Shown here: positions 18,339 to 26,323 of the stretch, piece by piece
Layout: each line of letters opens with the position of its first letter
How positions within the stretch are numbered: the first letter of the stretch is position 1
DNA from: RHLJ01 sp965212165
Lineage (GTDB): Bacteria > Bacteroidota > Rhodothermia > Balneolales > Balneolaceae
Assembly (NCBI GenBank): GCA_965212165.1
Contig: OZ243096.1
Location: forward strand, 1,488,001 to 1,552,000
Reading direction: 5' to 3'
DNA length: 64,000 bases
Made by a program: the position numbers and the translations under genes
Notes under the pieces: model-generated
Told to the model about the DNA's origin: nothing
The model's input: the letters and a program-made list of their open reading frames with translations, nothing else
The model's database searches: none

Positions 18339-18923
18339 TTGAAAGAAATACTTCTCATATTTTTTCAAGGAACAGTGGTGTTATTTACCATTGCTTCTAC
18401 TTTTATGGCTGGTTACTCCCTGCAAAATAAGTTTAGGCTAAGGAATGTTAGACTTAATTGGAGAGCTGGAAAAATGAAAGGTTATCCTTTATTTGCAACT
18501 GCCTTTCTTGGATTGATTGGTATTCTTGGAATAATAGTATTCTTAATAAAAGATACAGCAAACTATCAAATATTTGCGGCTTACGTTTGGATTGGCTGTA
18601 TGTGGTTTATAACGAGCTATCTGGCATCAAAGCATTATATAACTGATTATGGCATTGTTAAAAATATAAATGAACCTTCTCAAACCATTCCTTGGTTTCA
18701 GGTATTGGATTTTGTAGAAAAAGATCGATTAAATGGATCTGAGTTTACTTTTACATATTCCGAAATGGATAAATCACTTACAGAAGGCTATAAACAACTA
18801 CGATTATTTGTACCAGTTACAAAACGTAACTCATTTCAAAAAACCATATCTTTAAAACTGAAATCTCAATTTGAGGAAGACTTACTTCCTGAAATTGACC
18901 TCAAGAGAATACAAGAAGAATAA
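18339..18923 (+). CDS. Small membrane protein of unknown function
   Basis: 194 residues starting at a TTG, 3 bases after the BatA-like stop codon. Three hydrophobic helices occupy about residues 5-25, 45-65 and 75-95. The soluble C-terminal half (YGIVKNINEPSQTIPWFQVLDF to RLFVPVTKRNSFQKTISLKL) has the alternating pattern of a small PH-like beta domain, similar in layout to membrane proteins of DUF5673 type. That resemblance is weak. Genes on both sides are close, so it is probably co-transcribed with the BatA-like gene and hflX. Confidence 0.75.
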   Translation: MKEILLIFFQGTVVLFTIASTFMAGYSLQNKFRLRNVRLNWRAGKMKGYPLFATAFLGLIGILGIIVFLIKDTANYQIFAAYVWIGCMWFITSYLASKHYITDYGIVKNINEPSQTIPWFQVLDFVEKDRLNGSEFTFTYSEMDKSLTEGYKQLRLFVPVTKRNSFQKTISLKLKSQFEEDLLPEIDLKRIQEE

Positions 18924-18935
18924 AGGACATACTGT

Positions 18936-20225
18936 TTGTTAGACGACGTTAAAAACTCAGATATCGAGAAAGAAAGAGTAATGCTTGTTGGGCTATATGG
19001 CCCCGATACTACTCGACTTCAAGCCGAAGAATATTTAGAAGAACTTGGAATGCTTACCGAGACGGCGGGTGGTATTACCATTGAAAAAGTCCTTCAAAAT
19101 AAAACCAGACCCGATGTTTCTACATATGTTGGTAAGGGGAAACTACAAGAGCTAAAAGGTCAAATGAAAGCTCTGAATATTGGTACAATCATTTTTGATG
19201 ACGACCTATCGCCAACACAAATTAGGAATATTGAGGGAGGAACTGATGCAAAAGTATTAGATAGAAGTGCATTAATACTCGATATATTTGCATCTCGAGC
19301 AAAAACATCTGCTGCTAAAACACAAGTTGAATTAGCGCAGCTTCAATATTTGCTACCAAGATTAACACGTTATTGGACTCACCTTTCACGTCAAAGTGGT
19401 GGAATTGGAACTAAAGGTCCTGGTGAAACTCAAATTGAGACTGATAGAAGAATTATTGGTCAACGTATTGGTGTTTTAAAATCCAAGCTCGAAAAGCTTG
19501 ATAAGCAGAGGACTACTCAACGAAAAAGTAGAGAAGGTATGACAAGAGTATCATTAGTTGGATACACGAATGCCGGAAAATCTACACTAATGAATTCGTT
19601 CACAGAAACCAATGTGCTGGCAGAGAATAAACTCTTCGCTACACTCGATTCAACTGTAAGACGGCATTCACTCTCAAATCATGAAATATTACTTTCTGAT
19701 ACCGTGGGTTTTATTAGAAAACTACCTCATAATTTAATTGAGAGTTTTAAATCAACATTAGATGAAGTACGAGAAGCAGACATATTGCTTCATGTGGTAG
19801 ACGGATCTTCAAAAATGGCCCAAGAATATATTGAGGTTGTTGATACTACACTTGAAGAGTTAAATGCAACCAATAAGCGAACTTTGCTAGTTCTGAACAA
19901 AGTGGACAAAATGGACGCAGATCAGATAGCAATGATGCGTGATGAATATCCAAATGCAGCTTTTATATCAGCTGAACGCTCAATCGGTCTTTCGGAACTA
20001 GAAGTTAAAATTGAAGAATTAATTGAAGATAATTACATCACTAAAACACTAGAAATTCCAGTTTCTAAGTATAAAGCTGTGGCATTTATTCATGAAACTG
20101 CATCAGTTGAAAATGAAGAATATGTAGGAAGTGATGTAAAACTCACATTCAGCATTGCAAAAAAAGATTTTAAGCAATTATCCCATTTGTTAGATACTAT
20201 TGGGGCAGAAAACGAAGTTATTTAG
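18936..20225 (+). CDS. hflX: GTPase HflX (ribosome-splitting/rescue GTPase)
   Basis: 429 residues. The N-terminal HflX domain contains YVGKGKLQEL, IFDDDLSPTQIRNIE and the family hallmark SRQSGGIGTKGPGETQIETDRR. The GTPase domain has G1 GYTNAGKST, G3 DTVGFIRKLP and G4 NKVDKMD, and a small C-terminal domain closes the protein. HflX binds the 50S subunit and splits stalled or hibernating ribosomes, especially under heat stress. The start is TTG, supported by AAGGA at 18923-18927, 8 bases upstream, and by the fact that the next in-frame ATG would remove the start of the conserved domain. Confidence 0.95.
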   Translation: MLDDVKNSDIEKERVMLVGLYGPDTTRLQAEEYLEELGMLTETAGGITIEKVLQNKTRPDVSTYVGKGKLQELKGQMKALNIGTIIFDDDLSPTQIRNIEGGTDAKVLDRSALILDIFASRAKTSAAKTQVELAQLQYLLPRLTRYWTHLSRQSGGIGTKGPGETQIETDRRIIGQRIGVLKSKLEKLDKQRTTQRKSREGMTRVSLVGYTNAGKSTLMNSFTETNVLAENKLFATLDSTVRRHSLSNHEILLSDTVGFIRKLPHNLIESFKSTLDEVREADILLHVVDGSSKMAQEYIEVVDTTLEELNATNKRTLLVLNKVDKMDADQIAMMRDEYPNAAFISAERSIGLSELEVKIEELIEDNYITKTLEIPVSKYKAVAFIHETASVENEEYVGSDVKLTFSIAKKDFKQLSHLLDTIGAENEVI

Positions 20226-20227
20226 TT

Positions 20228-20890
20228 ATGATAGTTCAAGAAATTCTAAATACCGAAATAGCGCCACTTAAAACTACAGACAATGTAGCTTTAGCATTAA
20301 CCAAGTTGGATCTCCTTCATACCAACAAGTTTCCAGTAGTTGATGATGGTAAACTTATCGGGATGATCTCACTTGAGACCCTTATAGAAGTAAGTAATGA
20401 AGAAGTACTTATTCAAGAAGTACCTCTTGATGATTCTATTTCATTACCAAATGATCAGCATTTATTTGAAGCAACTCGAAAAATGCTGTCTAATGAGCTT
20501 TTTATACTTCCTGTTGTAGATTCGGATAAGAATTTTCTCGGTGTTATTAAAAAACGCGAAGTGCTTGAGGCACTAAGTGATTTATTCAATTTAGAATCCT
20601 TTGGCTCTGTACTAACTATAGAAATGACACCGTACGATTTCACCCTCTCAGAATTGATTAGAATTATTGAGGTAGAAGATGCGAAAATACTTGGTGTTGC
20701 AGTTCAAAAGCCAAATGATCACAGCGATTTTTATCGAGTTTCAGTTAAGTTAAATATTGAAGATTCTTCAACAGTAAGTGCAGCTTTAAATCGATATGGA
20801 TACGTAGTAACTTCACAAGTAAGTAGCGCATCCATGGAAAAAGATTTTTCTGACCGAGCTGACGAACTTATTCGCTATCTTGACATATAA
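20228..20890 (+). CDS. CBS-domain pair protein with C-terminal ACT-like region
   Basis: 220 residues with two CBS motifs at about residues 1-60 and 65-128 (KFPVVDDGKLIGMISLETLIE and LFILPVVDSDKNFLGVIKKREVLE). A C-terminal region of ferredoxin-like pattern resembling ACT domains follows (GSVLTIEMTPYDFTLSELI). CBS pairs bind adenine nucleotides and regulate partner proteins; no catalytic domain is attached here, so it may act as a stand-alone sensor. The ATG lies 2 bases after the hflX stop, implying translational coupling. Confidence 0.85.
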   Translation: MIVQEILNTEIAPLKTTDNVALALTKLDLLHTNKFPVVDDGKLIGMISLETLIEVSNEEVLIQEVPLDDSISLPNDQHLFEATRKMLSNELFILPVVDSDKNFLGVIKKREVLEALSDLFNLESFGSVLTIEMTPYDFTLSELIRIIEVEDAKILGVAVQKPNDHSDFYRVSVKLNIEDSSTVSAALNRYGYVVTSQVSSASMEKDFSDRADELIRYLDI

Positions 20891-20923
20891 GGAGTAAAAC
20901 CTAACCCATATTTCGCAAAATAA

Positions 20924-23917
20924 ATGCGCTTATTCGTCAAAAGAAGCTTCTTACTAACTCTCATATTTTTGGCTTGGAACCTTTCCGCTTTTTCTCAGGA
21001 TATCCAAAAGGCTACTACTTTTAATTACGAAAAAGGTATTTCTTTATATGATGCCGGTTTCTTTGAAGAAGCAAAAGATCAACTTTCAACATTTCAACAA
21101 CAGAACCCTAAACATGAATTAGGGATTTCAGCAGATTATTATATCGCACGTTCCAAATCAGGTGCTGATTCGTTAAATATTGAAGCTTATTACCAAGAAT
21201 TCATTCTTGAATATCCTGGAAGCGATTTATCTGTAATCTTAATGAAAGATTTAGGTCATCGTTATACAGATATAGGAGAATATGATGAGGCAATCAAATA
21301 CTATAATCAAGCAGTAAATTCATGGATGGGTTATACGCGTGCAGCAGAAACAACATATTGGGTTGCTGAAGCTGCAGCAGAGAAAAAAGATTACCTACAA
21401 TCTCGATATTATTTTCTGAAATTAGCTGATGAATATCCTCAATCAAATTGGGCTCCAAAAGCACTTTATGCAAGAGGGCGTTTATATTTAACTGAAAATG
21501 AATATGATTCTTCTGCAATTGCTTTTGAATTATTGAAATCTAGGTATCCGAATAATCCTGTAACTAGAAGGGTGGGTACTGCGCTAGGTGAATCCTATTA
21601 TCAACAGGGTAGATTTGAAGAAGCTATTATTGCCTTAAATGCTCAAATGTCATATTTGGACAATGATTCTAAGATTAAAGCATTATTCCTCATGGCAGAA
21701 GCCCATAACTATTTGGGTAATTATGACGAGGCAACCAAAGATTACCTTCAGTATATCAATCTAACAAAAGGAACAGAACTTGAAGCGGCTGCTCATTATG
21801 GGCTAGGTTGGTTGTATAATCGTCAAGAAATCTATCACTGGGCAGCTCAATCTTTTGAGAAAGCAATAACAGGAGATAATGAGCTATCTAGGAAAGCAAC
21901 TTACTATGAAGCAATAAATCACAAGCTTTCAGGAAATTATCAGCGCTCAATGGATACTTTTCAGGAGTTTGGTGATAAGTATAAATCAGGTCTTTGGGTT
22001 GAAGAAGCTTATTACGAATGGTCAATTTCAGCTTTTGAAGGTGGAAGTTATGGGGAGTCTATTGAAACACTTTTAACTCTAATTAGAAACCAAGAAGAGT
22101 TAAAAAACCCAGGAAAAGTATATACAATGCTTGGTGAGGCCTATTTTGCGAATAATGAATTCACGGGTGCATCCAGAGCTTTTGAAGAAGCAGAAAAAGT
22201 TGCTGATATTGATCCATCATTAAGAAGACAAGCTCGCTTCCAGAAAGCTTGGATACTATTTAGAAACCAGGCTTATGAACAAGCACAACCAATTTTTGAA
22301 GCCATATATGCAGAGTCACCAAACTCTGAATTAGGAGAAGAAGCTTTGTTTTGGAGTGCAGATAGTTACTATAAACTTGACCAGTATTCAAATGCAGCTA
22401 GAAGATTTAAGCTTTTCATAGACAATTACCCAAACAATGAAATGATTGGAGCTGCTAGGTATTCTTTAGGGTGGAGTTATTTCAAAACTGGTCAATATGA
22501 TCTTGCGGTTGTTCCATTAGAAGATTTCATTAATAACTATAACCCACCACCTATTGCACTTTTTCCTTATGATATTGATACAAGACTGCGAATAGGGGAT
22601 GCTTATTATGCATTAGGTGATTATCGAAATTCTATTCGATTCTATAATCAAACAATAGGGGCAGATCCAGGTGGCGATTATGCCATGTTTCAAGTAGCAA
22701 ATAGTTATTATCGCTCGAATAGAACATTTGAAGCGGTAAGTAATTTTAGAAGAATGCTTCGAATCTATCCATACAGTAGATTAAAGGAACAGGCGCAATA
22801 TAATGTGGCATATATCTATCTGAACACATCAAATTACTCACAAGCAATTGAAGAATTTCAAACTGTGATTAATAGATACCCAGGAACCGATTACGCTGCT
22901 AGATCTCAATATAATATTGGCGATGCATATTATAATGCTGGGGAATATAACAGAGCAATCGACGCTTACAAACTAGTCTTAGATAATTATCCTCGAAGTA
23001 GATATATCATTGAAGCTATAAATGGTATCCAATATGCTCAATTATCTTCTGGCGGTCAGGATTCCAGTTCTGTAATACTTGAGGACTTCTTAGGTGATAA
23101 TCCGCAAAGTTCAACCGCTGATAGGCTAAGATATCGACAGGCTGAAACTGTATTTCAAACGGGAGATTATGAGGGGGCTATTCGAGAATTCCGTCAATAT
23201 TTAAGAGTAACAAACTCAGACGATCTCGCTCCAGAAGCATATTCGAATCTAGGAGAGTCATACAGACAACTTGGGCAAATAGATAGAGCCATTAGTTCTT
23301 ATCAAACAATAGTGGATGATTATTTAGGTGATAGTCAGGTACCATCTGCACTAACATCACTTGGACTCTTGTACTATGAAATAGGTGAATTCGAAACCTC
23401 ACACACTTACTTTGATCAATTGCTCGGAACTGCAAATCGTTTTTCACAAGAAGCATATATAGGAATGGGAAATGCAAGTCTCGCACTTAGTAAACTGGAA
23501 ACTGCTCGAGAAGAATATGAAAGCGCACTCCGAATAAATTCTGGAAATGAAGCGGCGAGTGTTGGACTAGGAAAGGTAGCGTTAACAGAAGGTAATTTTG
23601 TCGAATCACAAAATATATTAGCACCCATTGCTAATAAAAGTACAACTGACATTGGTGCTGAAGCACAATTTTATTTGGGTAAAATTCAACAAGAACAAAA
23701 TAATCACCAAGAAGCAATTGGTGAATTCGCAAAAGTTAAAATTCTTTTTGAAGCATTCGATAATTGGGTTTCTTTAGCCATGTATAATTCAGCAGAGTCT
23801 AACATACTTCTTGGGAATAGAGGCGACGCATTAGCAATTTTGAATGAAATTATCGAAACCTACCCAGGTACAGATGCAGCTTCGAAAGCACAGACTCTAA
23901 TCGATCAAGCTGATTAG
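20924..23917 (+). CDS. Secreted protein with more than 20 tetratricopeptide-like repeats
   Basis: 997 residues. A signal peptide ends near residue 24 (LSAFSQ). The rest is a continuous array of TPR-type helix pairs with typical G-x-Y-x-x-A and YP signatures (YYIARSKSG, GEYDEAIKYYNQAVNSW, GEYNRAIDAYKLVLDNYPRSR, GDYEGAIREFRQYLRV). Many units contain NYPxS like BamD/YbgF-type outer-membrane assembly factors. It is probably a periplasmic or outer-membrane scaffold for cell-envelope complexes; no enzymatic domain is seen. It follows the CBS gene by 33 bases and is probably the last gene of the BatA-hflX run. Confidence 0.88.
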   Translation: MRLFVKRSFLLTLIFLAWNLSAFSQDIQKATTFNYEKGISLYDAGFFEEAKDQLSTFQQQNPKHELGISADYYIARSKSGADSLNIEAYYQEFILEYPGSDLSVILMKDLGHRYTDIGEYDEAIKYYNQAVNSWMGYTRAAETTYWVAEAAAEKKDYLQSRYYFLKLADEYPQSNWAPKALYARGRLYLTENEYDSSAIAFELLKSRYPNNPVTRRVGTALGESYYQQGRFEEAIIALNAQMSYLDNDSKIKALFLMAEAHNYLGNYDEATKDYLQYINLTKGTELEAAAHYGLGWLYNRQEIYHWAAQSFEKAITGDNELSRKATYYEAINHKLSGNYQRSMDTFQEFGDKYKSGLWVEEAYYEWSISAFEGGSYGESIETLLTLIRNQEELKNPGKVYTMLGEAYFANNEFTGASRAFEEAEKVADIDPSLRRQARFQKAWILFRNQAYEQAQPIFEAIYAESPNSELGEEALFWSADSYYKLDQYSNAARRFKLFIDNYPNNEMIGAARYSLGWSYFKTGQYDLAVVPLEDFINNYNPPPIALFPYDIDTRLRIGDAYYALGDYRNSIRFYNQTIGADPGGDYAMFQVANSYYRSNRTFEAVSNFRRMLRIYPYSRLKEQAQYNVAYIYLNTSNYSQAIEEFQTVINRYPGTDYAARSQYNIGDAYYNAGEYNRAIDAYKLVLDNYPRSRYIIEAINGIQYAQLSSGGQDSSSVILEDFLGDNPQSSTADRLRYRQAETVFQTGDYEGAIREFRQYLRVTNSDDLAPEAYSNLGESYRQLGQIDRAISSYQTIVDDYLGDSQVPSALTSLGLLYYEIGEFETSHTYFDQLLGTANRFSQEAYIGMGNASLALSKLETAREEYESALRINSGNEAASVGLGKVALTEGNFVESQNILAPIANKSTTDIGAEAQFYLGKIQQEQNNHQEAIGEFAKVKILFEAFDNWVSLAMYNSAESNILLGNRGDALAILNEIIETYPGTDAASKAQTLIDQAD

Positions 23918-23940
23918 TAATCATCTACACTCACTAATCT

Positions 23941-24016
23941 AGCGCAAGCGTCCGCTTGTGCTTAGAACAAGCAATGGGTTATTAGTAGAGAAAGGTCCAA
24001 GCGAGACGCTTGAACC
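23941..24016. repeat. REP-like pair of hairpins downstream of the TPR gene
   Basis: Two G/C-rich palindromes in otherwise AT-rich DNA. The first (23941-23962) pairs AGCGCAAGC with GCTTGTGCT (one G-T pair) around GTCC. The second (23994-24016) pairs CAAGCG with CGCTTG around AGA, extended by GGT/ACC outside a single mismatch. Both share the CAAGCG/CGCTTG core. The layout resembles repetitive extragenic palindromes common in this phylum. Whether copies exist elsewhere cannot be seen here. Confidence 0.6.
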
Positions 24017-24114
24017 AGGTGTAAGAAAGTACATAATATTAATTCGAAACTTTCTTGCTTCGAAATCGCTAAATTCACTTTACAAATTTAGAATAAAGCT
24101 CAACTCATTCATCA

Positions 24115-25404
24115 ATGATCAAAACCGTATCTCCGGCTTACTCATTAAAAGGTACAATTACTCCACCACCTGATAAATCTATTTCTCAACGCGCAGCTAT
24201 TTTTGGGTTGCTACATGATGGTAAATCTATAATAAAAAACTATTCACCTGCGCAAGACCCTCAAAGTGCATTAGCATGTGTAGAACAGTTAGGTGCAGAT
24301 GTTTCACAAGTTGGTGATGTAGTATCTATAGAAGGTAGAGGCAGATATGGTATCCAACCCATGTCGGATGAGTTAGATTGTGGTAATTCTGGTACAGCAA
24401 TGCGATTACTAGCTGGTGTATTAGTAGGCTCTGGAAAAGGAGTGATGCTAATTGGTGATCCCTCACTATCAGGTAGAACTATGAAGCGAATTATTGATCC
24501 ATTAGAAAAAATGGGTGCTCATATTTTGGCTAGAAATAGTGAATATGCTCCTCTCTTTGTTACAAGAGAAGATCCGTTTAAGCCGATTGATTTTGAACTT
24601 CCAATACCAAGTGCTCAATTAAAGTCCTGCATTTTACTTGCTGGACTTTTTGGTGAAATTCCAACACACGTTATTGAAACAGTTCCAAGTCGTGATCATA
24701 CCGAACGATTATTGGGTCTAAAGATTGAAGAAAATAAGGGAAAGAGAATTATTACAGCTTCTAAGAAGGATGTAATTCCAAAGCAAAGTTATACGATTCC
24801 GGCCGATTTCTCTGCCGCTGCATTTTGGTTGGTGGCAGGATTGATTGTACCAGATTCTGAAATTCAACTTCTTGGTGTTGGGCTAAACCCTACAAGAAAT
24901 GCGTTACTCAGGATTTTGAAACAGATGGGTGGAGATATCACCATCGATAATGAAAGGATGGAAGGTGCTGAACCTGTTGGAGATATCACTGTTAAAACAT
25001 CAGAACTTCGAGCGATTTCTATTGAAAAGAATCTAATACCAAATTGCATTGATGAACTACCAATCATCGCCGTTGCAATGACTTTCGCATACGGTACGTC
25101 AGTAATTTCCGGCGCAGAAGAACTTCGTCATAAAGAAACAGATCGGATTATGGCAATTACCAAAATGTTGAAAGCGGTAGGAGCTAATTTTGAAGAAATG
25201 GAAGATGGATTAGTCATACGAGGCAATCCTGATTTTGAATTTGAATCTGGTCGATTCCGAAGTTTTCATGATCATAGAATTGCTATGGCTTCTGCGATCC
25301 TTTCCTTAAAAGGGAAATCCGATTCCCTAATCGAAGATGCAGAATGCGCCGCAGTTTCCTATCAAGGTTTTTGGGAAGATTTAGAAATTTTGGTTGCTGG
25401 TTAA
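24115..25404 (+). CDS. aroA: 3-phosphoshikimate 1-carboxyvinyltransferase (EPSP synthase)
   Basis: 429 residues, the normal length. EPSP synthase transfers enolpyruvate from PEP to shikimate-3-phosphate in aromatic amino acid synthesis in the cytoplasm. Family motifs are visible in order: PPDKSISQRAAI near the N-terminus, LDCGNSGTAMRLLAG, PSAQLKSCILLAGL, the active-site ELRHKETDRI and the C-terminal HDHRIAMA. The upstream open frame beginning near 23958 spans REP-like hairpins and is not a gene. It appears to be a single-gene unit lying between two palindromic intergenic regions. Confidence 0.97.
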   Translation: MIKTVSPAYSLKGTITPPPDKSISQRAAIFGLLHDGKSIIKNYSPAQDPQSALACVEQLGADVSQVGDVVSIEGRGRYGIQPMSDELDCGNSGTAMRLLAGVLVGSGKGVMLIGDPSLSGRTMKRIIDPLEKMGAHILARNSEYAPLFVTREDPFKPIDFELPIPSAQLKSCILLAGLFGEIPTHVIETVPSRDHTERLLGLKIEENKGKRIITASKKDVIPKQSYTIPADFSAAAFWLVAGLIVPDSEIQLLGVGLNPTRNALLRILKQMGGDITIDNERMEGAEPVGDITVKTSELRAISIEKNLIPNCIDELPIIAVAMTFAYGTSVISGAEELRHKETDRIMAITKMLKAVGANFEEMEDGLVIRGNPDFEFESGRFRSFHDHRIAMASAILSLKGKSDSLIEDAECAAVSYQGFWEDLEILVAG

Positions 25405-25512
25405 GGGTATTTGGTTAATGGCATGAGTGAGAGTCTCCTCCACGTACTCTGCTGTGGTGTGTATACCTGAAGCCCTGTCATCAATTACCAACTAACACCC
25501 AGTGATCTCTTT

Positions 25513-25669
25513 AGTTTGTGACTTAAGAGTGGTAGTTAAGCAAGTTTGTAACTTGCATCAAGGATTTGGTTTTTGAGCTTTTGTTAGAATCCGGAAGAGA
25601 GAATCTTGGAATGCAGTTACATAAATGAAGTTGTAAACTTCAAGAACTAGATGTCTCAAGTCACAGACT
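25513..25669. repeat. Palindromic cluster with inverted outer ends
   Basis: The outer segment AGTTTGTGACTTAAGAG (25513-25529) recurs as its near reverse complement CTCAAGTCACAGACT (25655-25669). Inside are two small perfect hairpins, GCAAGTT-tgt-AACTTGC (25540-25556) and GAAGTT-gta-AACTTC (25627-25641). A further inverted pair AGATGT/ACATCT lies around the right end (25650-25679). The arrangement looks like a small non-autonomous repeat or a run of REP units; no transposase is nearby. Confidence 0.5.
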
Positions 25670-25775
25670 TAGAACATCTTTGAGAAAAACCCCCTATTTC
25701 AAAATTTATAATTCATCATTCCATGCTTTGCATGGCAGGGTGTCAATACGTCATAATCTTAAAAGTGAACATCAC

Positions 25776-25804
25776 TTGGCATTGTGCTTGCAATAACTAC
25801 TTTG
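25776..25804 (+). promoter_or_regulatory. Candidate Bacteroidota-type promoter for hsp20
   Basis: A TTG at 25776-25778 is followed after about 18 bases by CTACTTTG, a partial match to the TAnnTTTG -7 box of the phylum, 26 bases upstream of the hsp20 start. The match is imperfect and no HrcA (CIRCE) site was seen. Confidence 0.25.
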
Positions 25805-25829
25805 AATTTAAATAAACAAGGTAAATGCC

Positions 25830-26264
25830 ATGGGAGATTTCACAGAATTCGGAATAGAAATTGAAAAACACCTTTCTAAATTAGGAAAAGATGTTCAGCA
25901 ATTTGTAGAGAAAGTAGTTCCTCTAACAAACGAGGATAAAGACTTTGCTCCTTATTGTGATATTGTTGAAAGTGATCTAGAATATAAGATACTTATTGAC
26001 CTTCCAGGCTTAGCAAAAAAAGAAATTGGAATCGCACTAAAGAATAATGTACTCACCATTAAAGGGGAGCGCGAAATAACTATTTCTGAAGGAGAGGAAT
26101 TCAAACGTCAGGAACGGAAAAGAGGAGCTTTTGCTCGTGCTTTTGCTTTAGCTGAAAATGTGAATTCAGCGGAAATTAGTGCCAGTTTTAGAAATGGAGT
26201 ATTGACAGTGTCTATGCCGAAATCAGACAAATTGAAAGACACTACTTCAATACCAGTGAACTAA
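25830..26264 (+). CDS. Small heat-shock protein, Hsp20/alpha-crystallin family
   Basis: 144 residues with a full alpha-crystallin domain (about residues 45-140). Visible elements are YKILIDLPGLAKKEI, NNVLTIKGER and FRNGVLTVSMPK; the short C-terminal tail ends in a TSIPV element, the I-x-V/I-type motif used in oligomer assembly. sHsps are ATP-independent holdases that hand clients to DnaK. Here the gene lies 59 bases upstream of dnaK on the same strand, which fits that hand-off and suggests co-regulation. Confidence 0.95.
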   Translation: MGDFTEFGIEIEKHLSKLGKDVQQFVEKVVPLTNEDKDFAPYCDIVESDLEYKILIDLPGLAKKEIGIALKNNVLTIKGEREITISEGEEFKRQERKRGAFARAFALAENVNSAEISASFRNGVLTVSMPKSDKLKDTTSIPVN

Positions 26265-26323
26265 TAGTTCTAAAAAGAAAATTAAACAACGAATAATAAC
26301 AGACTTAAAAAAGATTTAGACCA

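Larger units (their letters stand above)
25405..25829. other. 425-base non-coding region with several palindromes
   Basis: No plausible gene was found between aroA and hsp20. The left third holds AGAGT...ACTCT inverted segments near 25429-25457. The middle holds the palindromic cluster described separately. The right end, from about 25700, is AT-rich and should contain the hsp20 promoter. No tRNA or recognisable riboswitch was seen. Confidence 0.6.

Noticed and set aside
23958..24173. Short frame across the REP-like hairpins into aroA
   Set aside because: Its sequence is made of palindromic DNA and overlaps the aroA start; no homology.
23918..25829. Insertion sequence between the TPR gene and hsp20
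   Set aside because: Palindromes are present but there is no transposase frame and no clear target duplication.
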